Assembly: GCA_017521285.1 (NCBI GenBank)
Contig: JAFXDG010000087.1
Span: 1 to 64,000, forward strand
Direction: 5' to 3'
Length of the DNA: 64,000 bases
From: Bacteroidaceae bacterium
Lineage (GTDB): Bacteria; Bacteroidota; Bacteroidia; Bacteroidales; Bacteroidaceae
The notes beneath the pieces are model-generated. The model saw only the letters and a list, made by a program, of their open reading frames with translations. It was not told the DNA's origin and made no database searches. The position numbers and the translations under genes are program-made. Positions within the stretch are counted from its first letter, which is position 1. Each line of letters starts with the position of its first letter. This document shows, piece by piece, positions 35,453-44,646 of the stretch.

Positions 35453-35962
35453 TTATCTGAAGTCTTTAAGTTCCATTTGCAAGCGTTGGCGGGTAAAGAA
35501 AATCCGGCTCTTGACGGTTCCCAAGGGGAGACCAAGTTTATCGGCTATCTCGCGATATTTGAAGCCGGACACGTGCATGGAAAAAGGAATGCGGTATTCC
35601 TTGGGCAGCCGGTTGACGGCGCGATGGATTTCTTTGAGGTCATAAGCGGCCTCGGTGCTGTCGAATGCCATATCTTTGGATTGATTAATGTGGTACAAGT
35701 TGTCGGTGTGGTCAATAAATGTCTGATCGCGCACCTGTTTGCGGTAGTTATTTATAAATATGTTACGCATGATGGTGTACATCCAACCGCGAAAGTTGGT
35801 GTCAGGTTCGAACTTGTCTTCGTTATCCAAGGCTTTCAAGGATGTTTCTTGTAGTAAATCATTGGCATCTTCGGGGTCGTTGGTCAACTTGTAAGCAAAA
35901 CGCAGCAATTCATCTTGAATAGCCAGTAACTCGGTTTTAAAATCTAAAGAAGTCATACTCAT
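35453..35962 (-). CDS. ECF-type RNA polymerase sigma factor, orphan
   Basis: 169 residues. Region 2 contains ELLRFAYKLTNDPEDANDLLQETSLKAL and FRGWMYTIMRNIFINNYRK. Region 4 contains LPKEYRIPFSMHVSGFKYREIADKLGLPLGTVKSRIFFTRQRL. No anti-sigma gene flanks it, unlike most Bacteroidetes FecI-type ECF genes. It has its own unit, with terminators on both sides. Start at 35962 or, two codons later, at 35956. Confidence 0.9.
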   Translation of the reverse strand: MSMTSLDFKTELLAIQDELLRFAYKLTNDPEDANDLLQETSLKALDNEDKFEPDTNFRGWMYTIMRNIFINNYRKQVRDQTFIDHTDNLYHINQSKDMAFDSTEAAYDLKEIHRAVNRLPKEYRIPFSMHVSGFKYREIADKLGLPLGTVKSRIFFTRQRLQMELKDFR

Positions 35963-36044
35963 CGTTTATTTTTAGTTGTACAATATTGGTTTCTTGTTTT
36001 CGAGTGCAATATTACAGCATCTTTGGCATTCAATTCAGGATTTT

Positions 36045-36112
36045 CAGAAATAAAAAGGGGGCAAAAATCGTTTTTGTCGATTCTTGTCCCCCTTATTCCT
36101 GAAATTTTGAAC
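36045..36112 (-). terminator. Long imperfect stem-loop after pfkA
   Basis: TTTCAG...AGGGGGCAA...ATCG pairs with CGAT...TTGTCCCCCTTATT...CTGAAA over about 30 positions with small bulges. It lies 46 bases past the pfkA stop on the minus strand and should end that operon. Confidence 0.65.
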
Positions 36113-36158
36113 AATTTTCCCCTCCGGTATTGAACTAAAACACCCTTATATTCTTTTT

Positions 36159-37139
36159 TTAGATGGAAAGTGAGTTCAATACGTTCACTAATTCCTTCTT
36201 GATGGGCTTGTCATTCTTGATGGCTTTGGTGAAAGGCACATACACAATTTCGTCGTGTTCGATACCTATCATTACGTTGCGTTGTCCTTCCATGAGGGCG
36301 TCAATGCTGGCGGCTCCCATGCGGCTGGCAATAATACGGTCGTGTGCCGTAGGGCGTCCGCCGCGTTGTAAGTGTCCAAGTATGGAGACACGCACGTCGT
36401 ATTGTGGATATTCGTTCTTTACACGTTCGGCCAGAGCCATGGCACCACCTGTGATGTCGCTTTCGGCCACCAGTACGATACTACTGCTCTTTGATTTTCG
36501 GAAACCATTCTTGATGAATTCGGCTAATTGGTCAACCTCAGTGCTGAATTCGGGGATGATAGCCGCTTCGGCTCCGGCGGCTATGGCTCCATTCAAGGCA
36601 AGGAAACCTGCATCGCGTCCCATGACCTCCACAAAGAAAAGACGCTCGTGGGAAGTTGCCGTGTCGCGAATCTTATCGACTGCATCCAGGATGGTGTTCA
36701 GTGCGGTGTCGTAGCCAATGGTCGTATCGGTGCCGTAGAGGTCGTTGTCGATAGTGCCAGGAAGACCAATACAAGGCACATCATACTCTTGTGCAAAGAT
36801 GCGTGCACCGGTGAGTGAACCATCTCCGCCGATGACTACCAATGCATCGATTTCCTCCTTTTTCATATTTTCATAGGCTTGGGCACGTCCTTCGGGGGTT
36901 GCAAACTCCTTGCAACGGGCTGTTTTCAAGATGGTGCCTCCTTGGTGGATGATGTTGCTCACGTTTTGAGTCTTGAATTCCATAATCTCACCGGTTACAA
37001 GCCCCTTGTAGCCACGATAGATACCTTTTACTCTCAATCCGTTGTAGATAGCCGCACGGGTTACGGCGCGGATAGCGGCGTTCATGCCGGGGGCATCTCC
37101 TCCCGAAGTGAGAATGCCGATACATTTGATGGTTGCCAT
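36159..37139 (-). CDS. pfkA: ATP-dependent 6-phosphofructokinase
   Basis: 326 residues from the ATG at 37139 ([20 protein letters not shown]). An ATG four codons upstream is less typical. GGDGS near 102-106 and PGTIDNDL near 123 are the residues that mark ATP rather than pyrophosphate use. [10 protein letters not shown] and [14 protein letters not shown] bind fructose 6-phosphate. It is the glycolytic commitment step. It has its own -7 box. Confidence 0.95.
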   Translation of the reverse strand: MATIKCIGILTSGGDAPGMNAAIRAVTRAAIYNGLRVKGIYRGYKGLVTGEIMEFKTQNVSNIIHQGGTILKTARCKEFATPEGRAQAYENMKKEEIDALVVIGGDGSLTGARIFAQEYDVPCIGLPGTIDNDLYGTDTTIGYDTALNTILDAVDKIRDTATSHERLFFVEVMGRDAGFLALNGAIAAGAEAAIIPEFSTEVDQLAEFIKNGFRKSKSSSIVLVAESDITGGAMALAERVKNEYPQYDVRVSILGHLQRGGRPTAHDRIIASRMGAASIDALMEGQRNVMIGIEHDEIVYVPFTKAIKNDKPIKKELVNVLNSLSI

Positions 37140-37178
37140 ATTTCTAATCAATATAGGTTATATATGTTCTTTTGGGTG

Positions 37179-37186
37179 CAAAGTTA
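37179..37186 (-). promoter_or_regulatory. -7 box of pfkA
   Basis: CAAAGTTA on the plus strand is TAACTTTG on the minus strand, 40 bases before the pfkA start. It lies in the gap after ispH, so pfkA may be transcribed alone as well as with the genes upstream. Confidence 0.6.
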
Positions 37187-37270
37187 CAAATAAAAAACAG
37201 CTCTTCACACTTGTTTGGTCGTGAAAAAGCTGTTAAATGGTTTTAGAGGATAGAAAATTGGCCAAAAGGA

Positions 37271-38140
37271 TCACTCTTCCAGGGCATTTTGTATGGCCGT
37301 CTTGCAGGCTTCCATCAGCCATTTGGGGGTAGAGGTGGCTCCGCAAATGCCTATGCTCTGTACACCGTGCAGGAGGGTGAAGTCTATTTCACGTGCATCC
37401 TCTATCATGTGTGAGTTCGGATTCACTTGCCGGCATTCGTTGAAGAGGATTTTGCCGTTCGAACTTTTTTTGCCACTGACGAAGAAAATGAGGTCGTGCG
37501 AAGTGGCAAAAGCGCGGATATTGGGCATGCGGTTGGCCACTTGCCGGCAGATGGTATCGTAGTATTCAAAGGAAGCTGTGGGAGAAATATGCTCTTTGAT
37601 ATATTCGACAATTTGCCAAAATTCGTCGAGCGATTTGGTTGTTTGGGAATAGAGGCGGATGTCTTTGCTGAAGTCCAATTGCTCGGCAGCTTTCAGACTT
37701 TCGATGACGATAGCCTTCCCCTCCGTTTGCCCTACAAGACCCAACACTTCGGCATGTCCGGCCTTTCCGAAAATTACGATTTGTTTGTCCGTCTCCTCTT
37801 TCAGATCATATTCTTGTTTGATGCGTTTTTGCAAGCGTAGCACCACAGGGCAGGTAGCATCGATGATTTCGATTTCGTTCTTTCGTGCCGTTTCGTAGGT
37901 TTCAGGTGGCTCACCATGGGCACGTAGCAACACCTTCACACCATGCAATTGCTTGAATTCCTCGTGGTTGATGGTGATGAGGCCCAATTCTTTCAGACGG
38001 TCACACTCCTTGCCGTTGTGCACAATGTCGCCCAAGCAGTAGAGTGGGGTACCTTTGCGCAATTCTTCTTCAGCTTTTTGTATGGCGGTGGTCACTCCGA
38101 AACAGAAGCCCGAACCGTTGTCGATTTCGATTTGTATCAT
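37271..38140 (-). CDS. ispH: 4-hydroxy-3-methylbut-2-enyl diphosphate reductase
   Basis: 289 residues. The three Fe-S ligands are Cys13 (GSGFCFGV), Cys97 (DATCPVV) and Cys198 ([10 protein letters not shown]). It makes IPP and DMAPP in the last MEP step. [14 protein letters not shown] and SGKKSSNG are further family blocks. It overlaps cmk by 4 bases, a tight coupling. Other MEP genes in the window are ispD and dxr. Confidence 0.95.
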   Translation of the reverse strand: MIQIEIDNGSGFCFGVTTAIQKAEEELRKGTPLYCLGDIVHNGKECDRLKELGLITINHEEFKQLHGVKVLLRAHGEPPETYETARKNEIEIIDATCPVVLRLQKRIKQEYDLKEETDKQIVIFGKAGHAEVLGLVGQTEGKAIVIESLKAAEQLDFSKDIRLYSQTTKSLDEFWQIVEYIKEHISPTASFEYYDTICRQVANRMPNIRAFATSHDLIFFVSGKKSSNGKILFNECRQVNPNSHMIEDAREIDFTLLHGVQSIGICGATSTPKWLMEACKTAIQNALEE

Positions 38141-38826
38141 CCTTCGGCTGCTTTACGATATTGTTCGATGAGCCACGCCTTCTGTTCAGCGATGGTCAGT
38201 TGGCTATTGTCCAACAAAATGGCATCTTCGGCGCGTCGTAGAGGGCTGACGGCACGTGTCTGGTCAATATGGTCGCGCTCTTTCACGTTGGCAAGTATTT
38301 CCTCAAAGTCTGCTTTTTCGCCCTTTTCCTGCAATTCCTTGTATCGGCGTTCGGCACGTATCTCAGCCGAAGCGGTAACGAAGATTTTCAATTCAGCATC
38401 GGGGAAAACGGTCGTACCTATGTCGCGTCCGTCCATCACGATACCTTTCGATTTTCCCATCTTCTGTTGTTGGGCAACGAGGGCAGTGCGTACAAAGTCG
38501 ATGGCGGCAATGATGCTCACGCGCGAGGAAACCTCCATGGTGCGGATGCGGTCTTCCACGTCCGTGCCGTTCAATTGGGTGCGCGGACGACCTGTGGCGG
38601 GGTCGAGGGCAAAGGATATGTGGATGTTGGCAATCTCCTCCCTCAACTTCTCCGTGTCGATTTTCTTGTCGTTGAAAAGTCCTTTCTCGATGCAATAGAG
38701 TGTGACGGCGCGATACATGGCGCCACTATCAATATAGATGTAGCCGATTTCGCGGGCAAGATCCTTGGCCATGGTGCTCTTTCCGCATGACGAGAAACCG
38801 TCGATGGCAATGGTTATTTTCTTCAT
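38137..38826 (-). CDS. cmk: Cytidylate kinase
   Basis: 229 residues. It phosphorylates CMP and dCMP. The P-loop [15 protein letters not shown] is near the start, followed by [16 protein letters not shown]. The CMP-binding insert [22 protein letters not shown] and the LID region are intact. It overlaps ispH downstream and lies between porQ and ispH in one minus-strand operon. Confidence 0.95.
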   Translation of the reverse strand: MKKITIAIDGFSSCGKSTMAKDLAREIGYIYIDSGAMYRAVTLYCIEKGLFNDKKIDTEKLREEIANIHISFALDPATGRPRTQLNGTDVEDRIRTMEVSSRVSIIAAIDFVRTALVAQQQKMGKSKGIVMDGRDIGTTVFPDAELKIFVTASAEIRAERRYKELQEKGEKADFEEILANVKERDHIDQTRAVSPLRRAEDAILLDNSQLTIAEQKAWLIEQYRKAAEG

Positions 38827-38904
38827 TGTGCGTATTCTTATACCTTATTATATTAATATGTACTTGTTCGTCCTTTTGTTTGTTTGGTTCGCAGGCTTGT
38901 AAAT

Positions 38905-38941
38905 CTTTCCCTAAATCCTACACCTTAAATCTTACACCTTC
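38905..38941. repeat. Direct word repeat TAAATCCTACACCT / TAAATCTTACACCT
   Basis: Two 14-base near-identical units (CTAAATCCTACACCTTAAATCTTACACCT) lie between cmk and the porQ stop. It is a one-sided array with no opposing half nearby. Confidence 0.55.
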
Positions 38942-39919
38942 TCAAAGTCCCATGCTGAAGTTCAACACCAATGATGAAGCGGCCGTGTGGTAGTTGGCAT
39001 AAGCCACACCTAACTTGATGCGCTTCAACTGGAGGCCTCCGCCCAAGGTGGCTCCTGTCCATTTACTTCCTCCGTCGGCCTTCAAGTCGTTGGCTCGTTT
39101 GCAATTGTATCCGGCGGCCAGGTAGAAACGGTCGCTTGGTGCAACCTCCACACCCATGACTACATGATTGAACAACAGGTCGCCAAAACTGATGTCTTTC
39201 CCCTCGGGGTTGTAATACGATGATTCCCAGTGTGTCAGGTCGTCCAATGTGACAGAGATGCGGATAGGCGCATGGGCCAATCGCTTGGTGAATCCCACTT
39301 GCATGTTCAAGGGGAGTTTTTCATGCTCTTCGTCGAACGTCTTCACCTGTCCGCCCAAGTTCTTCAAGGTGAGTGAAGCCGAGAAGTCATTCTCTTCGTG
39401 GAAGTAATTGACTCCTAAGTCAATGCCAATGGCAAACGACGTGTAGTCGGCATAACTTCCGTGGATGAATTTTGCCGTCACACCTCCGCTCCACCGTTCG
39501 CTCAACAGGTAGCTGTAGGTGCCTATGAAGGCCATGTCCTTAGCCGAAAGTTCGCCCAACACATTGTTGTCGATGTCCGTCTCGGTGATGTCGCCGTAAT
39601 CCATGTATTGCACGGATGCCGCCCAAGCCGAACGCTCGCCGAACTGGCGCGAAAAGGCGGCACTGGCCACCTTGCTCCCCTCGATGTACGAAGTGAAGTT
39701 CAGGTTCAGTGTCTTGTCAGCCACATTACTGAGTAGGGCCGGATTGTGGAAGGTCAGGGTGAGGTCATCGGTGACGGTCGTGATGTTCTCACCTCCCAAA
39801 GCCGTGGCATGAGCCGAGTGGGGCAGGCGCAGGAAAGGGAATACCGTCGTGCCGTCCTGACTCAGGCAAGTGCCGGCAAAAGCTACCAATAGGGTGAATA
39901 ATATCCAATATCTTTTCAT
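38942..39919 (-). CDS. porQ: PorQ-like outer-membrane beta-barrel protein
   Basis: 325 residues from the ATG at 39919, with a signal peptide (LLVAFAGTCLSQ). FPFLRLPHSAHATALGGENIT and LTLTFHNPALL are typical of PorQ/PorV-type barrels of the type IX secretion system, and the end (LVLNFSMGL) suits a barrel. Proteins with sorting-like tails occur at 54.9 and 56.8 kb, but no core por/gld genes are seen. A T9SS role is therefore by homology only. Confidence 0.8.
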   Translation of the reverse strand: MKRYWILFTLLVAFAGTCLSQDGTTVFPFLRLPHSAHATALGGENITTVTDDLTLTFHNPALLSNVADKTLNLNFTSYIEGSKVASAAFSRQFGERSAWAASVQYMDYGDITETDIDNNVLGELSAKDMAFIGTYSYLLSERWSGGVTAKFIHGSYADYTSFAIGIDLGVNYFHEENDFSASLTLKNLGGQVKTFDEEHEKLPLNMQVGFTKRLAHAPIRISVTLDDLTHWESSYYNPEGKDISFGDLLFNHVVMGVEVAPSDRFYLAAGYNCKRANDLKADGGSKWTGATLGGGLQLKRIKLGVAYANYHTAASSLVLNFSMGL

Positions 39920-39930
39920 AATTTGCGAAG

Positions 39931-39938
39931 CAAAGATA
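39931..39938 (-). promoter_or_regulatory. -7 box of porQ-cmk-ispH
   Basis: CAAAGATA on the plus strand is TATCTTTG on the minus strand, only 12 bases before the porQ ATG. The leader would be very short. Confidence 0.6.
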
Positions 39939-39944
39939 AACAAA

Positions 39945-40300
39945 CCTTATTATATATAGAAACTTACTCCCTGTTTTTTTATTGTGCATCCCTCTTTTTT
40001 CTTTTCCGTTAGGGATAAGGTAGGCTCAGGCGTCGGCTGAGGCAGGTCCATCACAGGGCTGAGGTGGGTTCATCTCTGTGCCCTTATAACGGCAATGGCG
40101 GGTACGAATAAAACATCCAATCAGGGTACAATGCCTGCGAAATTTTTTTTCCCTACCTGAGAAAACTTTTTTGCAGGTAGGGCAGAAAAAAAAGAGCGTT
40201 TTTCCCTTCGTTATCCCTTCGGAAGGATTAAAAAACTTAAAAAACGGGGTTGTTTGCAAAAAAAACAAAGCAAGTGTTACTATAAATGAAAAATATGTGC
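39945..40300. other. Divergent gap with an A/T-flanked inverted repeat
   Basis: Between porQ and the second tonB there is no credible gene. CCCTACCTG (40151-40159) and CAGGTAGGG (40174-40182) pair perfectly. A T-run lies outside the left arm and an A-run outside the right arm, so the stem can lengthen by A-T pairs instead of acting as an ordinary terminator. Both promoters lie at the ends of the gap. Confidence 0.5.
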
Positions 40301-40308
40301 TACATTTG
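40301..40308 (+). promoter_or_regulatory. -7 box of the second tonB
   Basis: TACATTTG lies 52 bases before the start codon. The leader is rich in A. Confidence 0.6.
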
Positions 40309-40360
40309 CCCGTGCATTGAAAAACTGTATATTCAAAAAACAAAAAAATAAATAAAAAGT

Positions 40361-41047
40361 ATGGAAGTTAAAAAAGCTCCTGTTGCCGATTTGGAAGGCA
40401 AAAAGACCACTTGGCTGTTGGTCGGTTACATCTTGGTTTTAGCTATCATGTTCGTCGCTTTTGAGTGGACGCGTCGCGACAAGATAGATACGAGTGAAAT
40501 TGTGGCAGAGGTTTCTTTGAATTTCGAAGAAGAAATCATCCCCATTACCATGCAGGAAAAGCCTGTGGCTCCTGTACCGGTAGAGGCCAAGACAATTTCT
40601 GAGACTATTGAAATCGTGGAAGACGATGCCGAAATCGAGGAAACCATCATCGCATCTGATGAAGATATGGGTGAAGTGGTTGAAATCCAGAACATCGAGA
40701 ACGTAGTGGTGGAAGAACCCGAGAAGGAAGAGGAAATCTTCCAGGTGGTAGAGGCCATGCCTGAGTTTCCCGGTGGTACAGCTGAGTTGATGAAATGGTT
40801 GCAGAAGAACATCAAGTACCCCTCAATCTCTCAGGAAAATGGTGTACAGGGTCGTGTAATCGTTCAGTTCGTGGTAAACCGCGACGGTTCTATCGTTGAC
40901 CCCGTGGTTCTCCGTAGCGTTGACCCCTATTTGGATAAGGAGGCTCTCCGCGTAGTAAGCGCGATGCCTAAGTGGAAGCCCGGTGAACAGCGTGGTAAGA
41001 CCGTGCGTGTGAAGTTTACATTGCCTATACAGTTCCGTCTCCAATAA
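40361..41047 (+). CDS. TonB-family energy transducer (second)
   Basis: 228 residues. An anchor helix at about 18-36 (TWLLVGYILVLAIMFVAFEW) is followed by an acidic Val/Glu-rich spacer and a classical TonB C-terminal domain (MPEFPGGTAELMKWLQKNIKYP...GRVIVQFVVNRDGS...MPKWKPGEQRGKTVRVKFTLPIQF). This C-domain type is the common Bacteroidetes one and differs from that of the 5.4-kb TonB. It has its own promoter and terminator. It may serve the exbB/exbD operon 2.2 kb downstream. Confidence 0.92.
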   Translation: MEVKKAPVADLEGKKTTWLLVGYILVLAIMFVAFEWTRRDKIDTSEIVAEVSLNFEEEIIPITMQEKPVAPVPVEAKTISETIEIVEDDAEIEETIIASDEDMGEVVEIQNIENVVVEEPEKEEEIFQVVEAMPEFPGGTAELMKWLQKNIKYPSISQENGVQGRVIVQFVVNRDGSIVDPVVLRSVDPYLDKEALRVVSAMPKWKPGEQRGKTVRVKFTLPIQFRLQ

Positions 41048-41085
41048 ACCGCTGGTGACGTTTGAAGAACGGAAGAAAACACATA

Positions 41086-41122
41086 AAGAGGTTGCCTGAC
41101 GATAATCAAGCAGCCTCTTTTT
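41086..41122 (+). terminator. Terminator of the second tonB
   Basis: AAGAGGTTGC (41086-41095) pairs with GCAGCCTCTT (41110-41119), with one G-U pair, followed by a short T-run. Confidence 0.75.
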
Positions 41123-41148
41123 GGGAATAGAAACAACGGAGAGACAAT

Positions 41149-42126
41149 ATGATGTACAACGCATCGCAACTTTTGGATAAAATCAACGCGTACATTGCTG
41201 CGCTCGGTTATAAACGGCCACCCGTCGGATTGTACGAGCCGGTGGAATATACGCTGGCACTTGGTGGCAAGCGCATACGCCCCGTGTTGATGCTGATGGC
41301 CTATAATATATATAAGGAAGAGGTGGATGACATCCTTTCCTCTGCCTCAGCCATCGAGACGTATCACAATTACACCCTGCTTCACGACGACCTGATGGAC
41401 AAGGCTGACTTGCGCCGTGGAAATCCCACCGTGCATCGGAAGTGGGATGAGAATACGGCCATCCTTTCGGGAGACACCATGTTGGTGTTGGCCTATCAGA
41501 TGATGTCGCAATGTGCTGCGCCTTATCTGAAAGAGGTGATGGACATCTTTAACGAAACGGCGTTGGAGATTGGCGAAGGCCAGCAGTATGACATGGAGTT
41601 CGAGACACGCAACGACGTGACCGAAGCGGAGTACTTGGAGATGATTCGTCTGAAGACCTCTGTCCTCCTGGCTGCCAGTTTGCAGATTGGAGCCGTTCAG
41701 GGTGGTGCTTCGCCCGAAGATGCCCGTCTTTTGTACGACTTTGGTGTCCAACTGGGACTTGCTTTCCAGTTGCAAGACGATTATCTCGATGTCTATGGCG
41801 ACCCCGCCATCTTTGGCAAAAAGGTTGGAGGAGACATCCTCTGCAATAAGAAGACTTATATGCTCATCAATGCCCTTCAACGGGCAGATGAGGGGCAACG
41901 TGCCGAACTCGACCGTTGGATTGCTGCCGTTGACTATGTCCCCGAAGAGAAAGTAAGAGCCGTGACTGCCCTTTACGATGCCATCGGTATCAAGGAGGTT
42001 TGTCACCGCAAAATAGAGTCGTATTTCCAGGCGGCGGAAGCCTGTCTGGACAAAGTATCCGTCGAGGAGAGCCGCAAGCTGGAATTGCGCAACTTTGCCC
42101 TCTCGTTGATGGGACGTAAGGTGTAA
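41149..42126 (+). CDS. Polyprenyl diphosphate synthase
   Basis: 325 residues. The two Asp-rich motifs are HDDLMDKADLRRGNPT (first DDxxD) and FQLQDDYLDVYGD (second). It condenses IPP onto allylic diphosphates. The chain length cannot be read reliably, though the small residues before the first motif allow farnesyl/geranylgeranyl-type or longer products. It uses IPP from the MEP genes in this window. The stop codon overlaps the tatD start by one base, so the two are coupled. Confidence 0.92.
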   Translation: MMYNASQLLDKINAYIAALGYKRPPVGLYEPVEYTLALGGKRIRPVLMLMAYNIYKEEVDDILSSASAIETYHNYTLLHDDLMDKADLRRGNPTVHRKWDENTAILSGDTMLVLAYQMMSQCAAPYLKEVMDIFNETALEIGEGQQYDMEFETRNDVTEAEYLEMIRLKTSVLLAASLQIGAVQGGASPEDARLLYDFGVQLGLAFQLQDDYLDVYGDPAIFGKKVGGDILCNKKTYMLINALQRADEGQRAELDRWIAAVDYVPEEKVRAVTALYDAIGIKEVCHRKIESYFQAAEACLDKVSVEESRKLELRNFALSLMGRKV

Positions 42127-42902
42127 TGATTATCGACACCCATTCACACCTCTTCACCGAGGAGTTTGACGATGATCTTCCCGAGGTGATGTCGCGTGCC
42201 CGCGAAGCCGGTGTCGGACGCATCTATATGCCGAACATTGATGCGTCAACGGTGGAAGCCCTTTTGCGGGTGTGCCGTGCATACGAGGGGTATTGTTTCC
42301 CTATGTTGGGCTTGCATCCCACCTCGGTAAATGCCGGTTATCAGGCGGAATTGGACGCTATGAAACCTATGCTCGACGAACCTTCGCATCCCTTTGTTGC
42401 GATTGGTGAAGTGGGACTCGACCTTTATTGGGACAAAACCTTTCGCCACGAACAGGAGGATGCTTTCCGGCAACAGATTGCCTGGGCGTTGGAGTACGAC
42501 CTTCCTTTGGTTATCCATTGCCGCGAAGCGTTTGACGAACTCTATGCCATCATGTGCGACTACAGGCAGACATCCCTCAGGGGAATCTTCCATAGTTTCA
42601 CAGGTTCGGCCGAAGATGCCCGACGATTGCTCTCGTTCGAAGGCTTCATGTTAGGCATAAACGGAGTGCTCACGTTCAAGAAATCCAACCTCCCCGGAGT
42701 GTTGACGGGCGTGCCTCTTGAACGGGTGGTGTTGGAGACCGATTCGCCTTATCTGGCACCCGTGCCTCACCGGGGCAAAAGGAATGAAAGTGCGTTCGTC
42801 AGATACACATTGGCACATGTAGCTTCGGTGTATGGACGCGATGTGGAAGAGGTGGCGGATGTGACGACGAAAAATGCGAAAAAGGTGTTTGAAAAGGAGT
42901 AA
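42126..42902 (+). CDS. TatD-family metal-dependent hydrolase
   Basis: 258 residues. Metal ligands are in DTHSHLF, GEVGLDLYWD (Glu), VIHCREA and HSFTGS, and the final Asp is in LETDSPYLAPVPHRGKRN. TatD proteins are nucleases, with DNase or 3'-5' exonuclease activity reported for several. It is translationally coupled to the prenyl synthase. Confidence 0.92.
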   Translation: MIIDTHSHLFTEEFDDDLPEVMSRAREAGVGRIYMPNIDASTVEALLRVCRAYEGYCFPMLGLHPTSVNAGYQAELDAMKPMLDEPSHPFVAIGEVGLDLYWDKTFRHEQEDAFRQQIAWALEYDLPLVIHCREAFDELYAIMCDYRQTSLRGIFHSFTGSAEDARRLLSFEGFMLGINGVLTFKKSNLPGVLTGVPLERVVLETDSPYLAPVPHRGKRNESAFVRYTLAHVASVYGRDVEEVADVTTKNAKKVFEKE

Positions 42903-43002
42903 AAGAGCGTAAAAAAGTGCTTGAATCCTTTAAAATATATTAATTTCTGCCCTTTGGCAAAATTTAAATGGAAAGAAAGATGGGGAAGCCGAATAAAAAG
43001 AA

Positions 43003-43010
43003 TACATTTG
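43003..43010 (+). promoter_or_regulatory. Possible -7 box for tRNA-Ser
   Basis: TACATTTG lies 71 bases before the tRNA. No clear -33 box is visible, so the tRNA may also be read from elsewhere. Confidence 0.4.
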
Positions 43011-43080
43011 TAGCTGAAAACTCGGCGTGCCCTAAAAAAGATGTGAAAATAGAGCCGTTTTTTAATAAAAGAATGTAAAA

Positions 43081-43168
43081 GGAGAGATGCTCGAGTGGTT
43101 GAAGAGGCACGCCTGGAAAGCGTGTATACGCCTAAAGCGTATCGGGGGTTCGAATCCCCCTCTCTCCG
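43081..43168 (+). tRNA. tRNA-Ser, anticodon GGA
   Basis: 88 bases. The acceptor GGAGAGA pairs with TCTCTCC (43161-43167), and the discriminator is G. The anticodon stem CACGC/GCGTG encloses CTGGAAA, giving anticodon GGA, which reads UCC and UCU. A long variable arm (ATACGC/GCGTAT) marks a class II serine tRNA. The T-arm GGGGGTTCGAATCCCCC is complete. CCA is not encoded. Confidence 0.97.
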
Positions 43169-43288
43169 CAACGTCGTAGGGATGGGCTTCCACCCCGAAG
43201 GCACAAACTGGAGAAAGAGAAAATTAAACAAAGAGAGAAATAAACAATAAACTAATAATTATTTAATCTTAAAAATTTTAAAGACACA

Positions 43289-44110
43289 ATGAAAAAGTTA
43301 TTTGCAATTGTTGCAGTGATGGGAATGATGACCTTTGGTCTTACCCAGTCAGTAATGGCTCAGGAAGAAGCTGCTGCTTCTACTGAAGTTGTAGATTCTG
43401 CTGCTGTTGATTCAGCAGCTGTTGAAGAGGCTCCCGTAGCTGAAGAGGCTCCCGCTGTAGTTGAGGAGACTGAAGGTGGTATCCACAAAGAGTTGAAGAC
43501 AAAGTTCATCGAAGGTGATGCTGGCTTCATGTCATTGGTTGCTATCGCGTTGGTAATCGGTTTGGCTTTCTGTATCGAGCGTATCATCTACTTGAGCTTG
43601 GCAGAGGTTAACACTAAGAAATTGATGGCTAAGCTTGAAGAAGCTCTTGCTAAGGGTGATGTAGAAGGTGCTAAGACTATTTGCCGCAACACTCGTGGTC
43701 CTGTTGCTTCTATCTGCTATCAGGGTCTGATGCGTATCGACGAAGGTGTTGACGTAGTTGAGCGTTCAGTTGTTTCTTACGGTGGTGTTCAGTCAGCTTA
43801 CCTCGAGAAGGGTTGCTCATGGATCACTTTGTTCATCGCGATGTCTCCTTCACTCGGATTCTTGGGTACTGTGATCGGTATGGTGCAGGCGTTCGACGCT
43901 ATCGAGGCTGCAGGTGATATCTCTCCGACCGTTGTTGCCGGTGGTATGAAGGTGGCCTTGATTACTACTATCTTCGGTATCGTTGCCGCTTTGATTCTCC
44001 AGGTATTCTACAACTACATCCTTTCTAAGATTGAAGGTTTGACATCTGATATGGAAGATTCTTCTATCACATTGCTCGACCTCATCATGAAGTACAACCT
44101 GAAAAAGTAA
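43289..44110 (+). CDS. exbB: MotA/TolQ/ExbB proton channel with long acidic N-terminus (second Ton system)
   Basis: 273 residues. A signal-like N-terminus (VVAVMGMMTFGLTQSVMAQ, shortened here) precedes about 40 residues of Ala/Val/Glu/Ser (VVDSAAVDSAAVEEAPVAEE). Then come the three ExbB membrane segments, with SPSLGFLGTVIGMVQAFDAI in the second. The extension would face the periplasm. Strong codon bias suggests high expression. It leads an operon with an unknown membrane protein and two ExbD genes. It is the probable partner of the 40.4-kb TonB and of the SusC transporter next door. Confidence 0.92.
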   Translation: MKKLFAIVAVMGMMTFGLTQSVMAQEEAAASTEVVDSAAVDSAAVEEAPVAEEAPAVVEETEGGIHKELKTKFIEGDAGFMSLVAIALVIGLAFCIERIIYLSLAEVNTKKLMAKLEEALAKGDVEGAKTICRNTRGPVASICYQGLMRIDEGVDVVERSVVSYGGVQSAYLEKGCSWITLFIAMSPSLGFLGTVIGMVQAFDAIEAAGDISPTVVAGGMKVALITTIFGIVAALILQVFYNYILSKIEGLTSDMEDSSITLLDLIMKYNLKK

Positions 44111-44134
44111 ATAACTCAAAAAAGACTTTTCAAA

Positions 44135-44614
44135 ATGGTTAAGACACATAAAATTTCTAATTGGGTATTCATCCTTCTGATTGTTGCCACCATCGTAGTT
44201 TTCGGACTCTTCTTCGGTGTTGGATACGATAATATGGAAGGTAAATACGTTGCTCCCGAGCACACTGGTACTTTGATGTACTTCATGTATGCTATGGCTG
44301 CTATTTGCGTATTGTCAGCTGTAATTGGAGCTGCTGCGAATACAATTTCTTCCTTTGGAGGTCCTAAGGGAGTGAACAAGACTGGTGTACCTACTACTGC
44401 TATTTCTATCATTTCACTCGTGATTCTGATTGGTTCAATCATTGCTTCTTATACTATGGCTTCTGCTGAGCCTCTGGTATTGCCGAGTGGTAAGATTTTC
44501 GATGATGCTACTTTGTTGGTACTTACCGATACAATGGTTTATACTCTCTATGCCTTGATGGTGTTTGCAACAATCGGATTGATTGTTAACCTTTCTGGCA
44601 TTTTCAGAAAATAA
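44135..44614 (+). CDS. Four-helix membrane protein of the exbB-exbD operon, unknown function
   Basis: 159 residues. I do not recognise a named domain. Four hydrophobic segments are visible: about 10-28 (VFILLIVATIVVFGLFFGV), 48-68, 90-110 (ISIISLVILIGSIIASYTM) and 135-153. The gene lies 24 bases after exbB and 32 bases before exbD, with the same codon bias. A structural or assembly role with the Ton motor is inference from position alone. Confidence 0.75.
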   Translation: MVKTHKISNWVFILLIVATIVVFGLFFGVGYDNMEGKYVAPEHTGTLMYFMYAMAAICVLSAVIGAAANTISSFGGPKGVNKTGVPTTAISIISLVILIGSIIASYTMASAEPLVLPSGKIFDDATLLVLTDTMVYTLYALMVFATIGLIVNLSGIFRK

Positions 44615-44646
44615 TTCTAAGAACCTATTAAATTTAGAAAAGTATA

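Noticed and set aside
40026..40343. Antisense 105-codon frame between porQ and tonB
   Set aside because: It runs through the A/T-flanked hairpin and the tonB promoter, with no coding signature.
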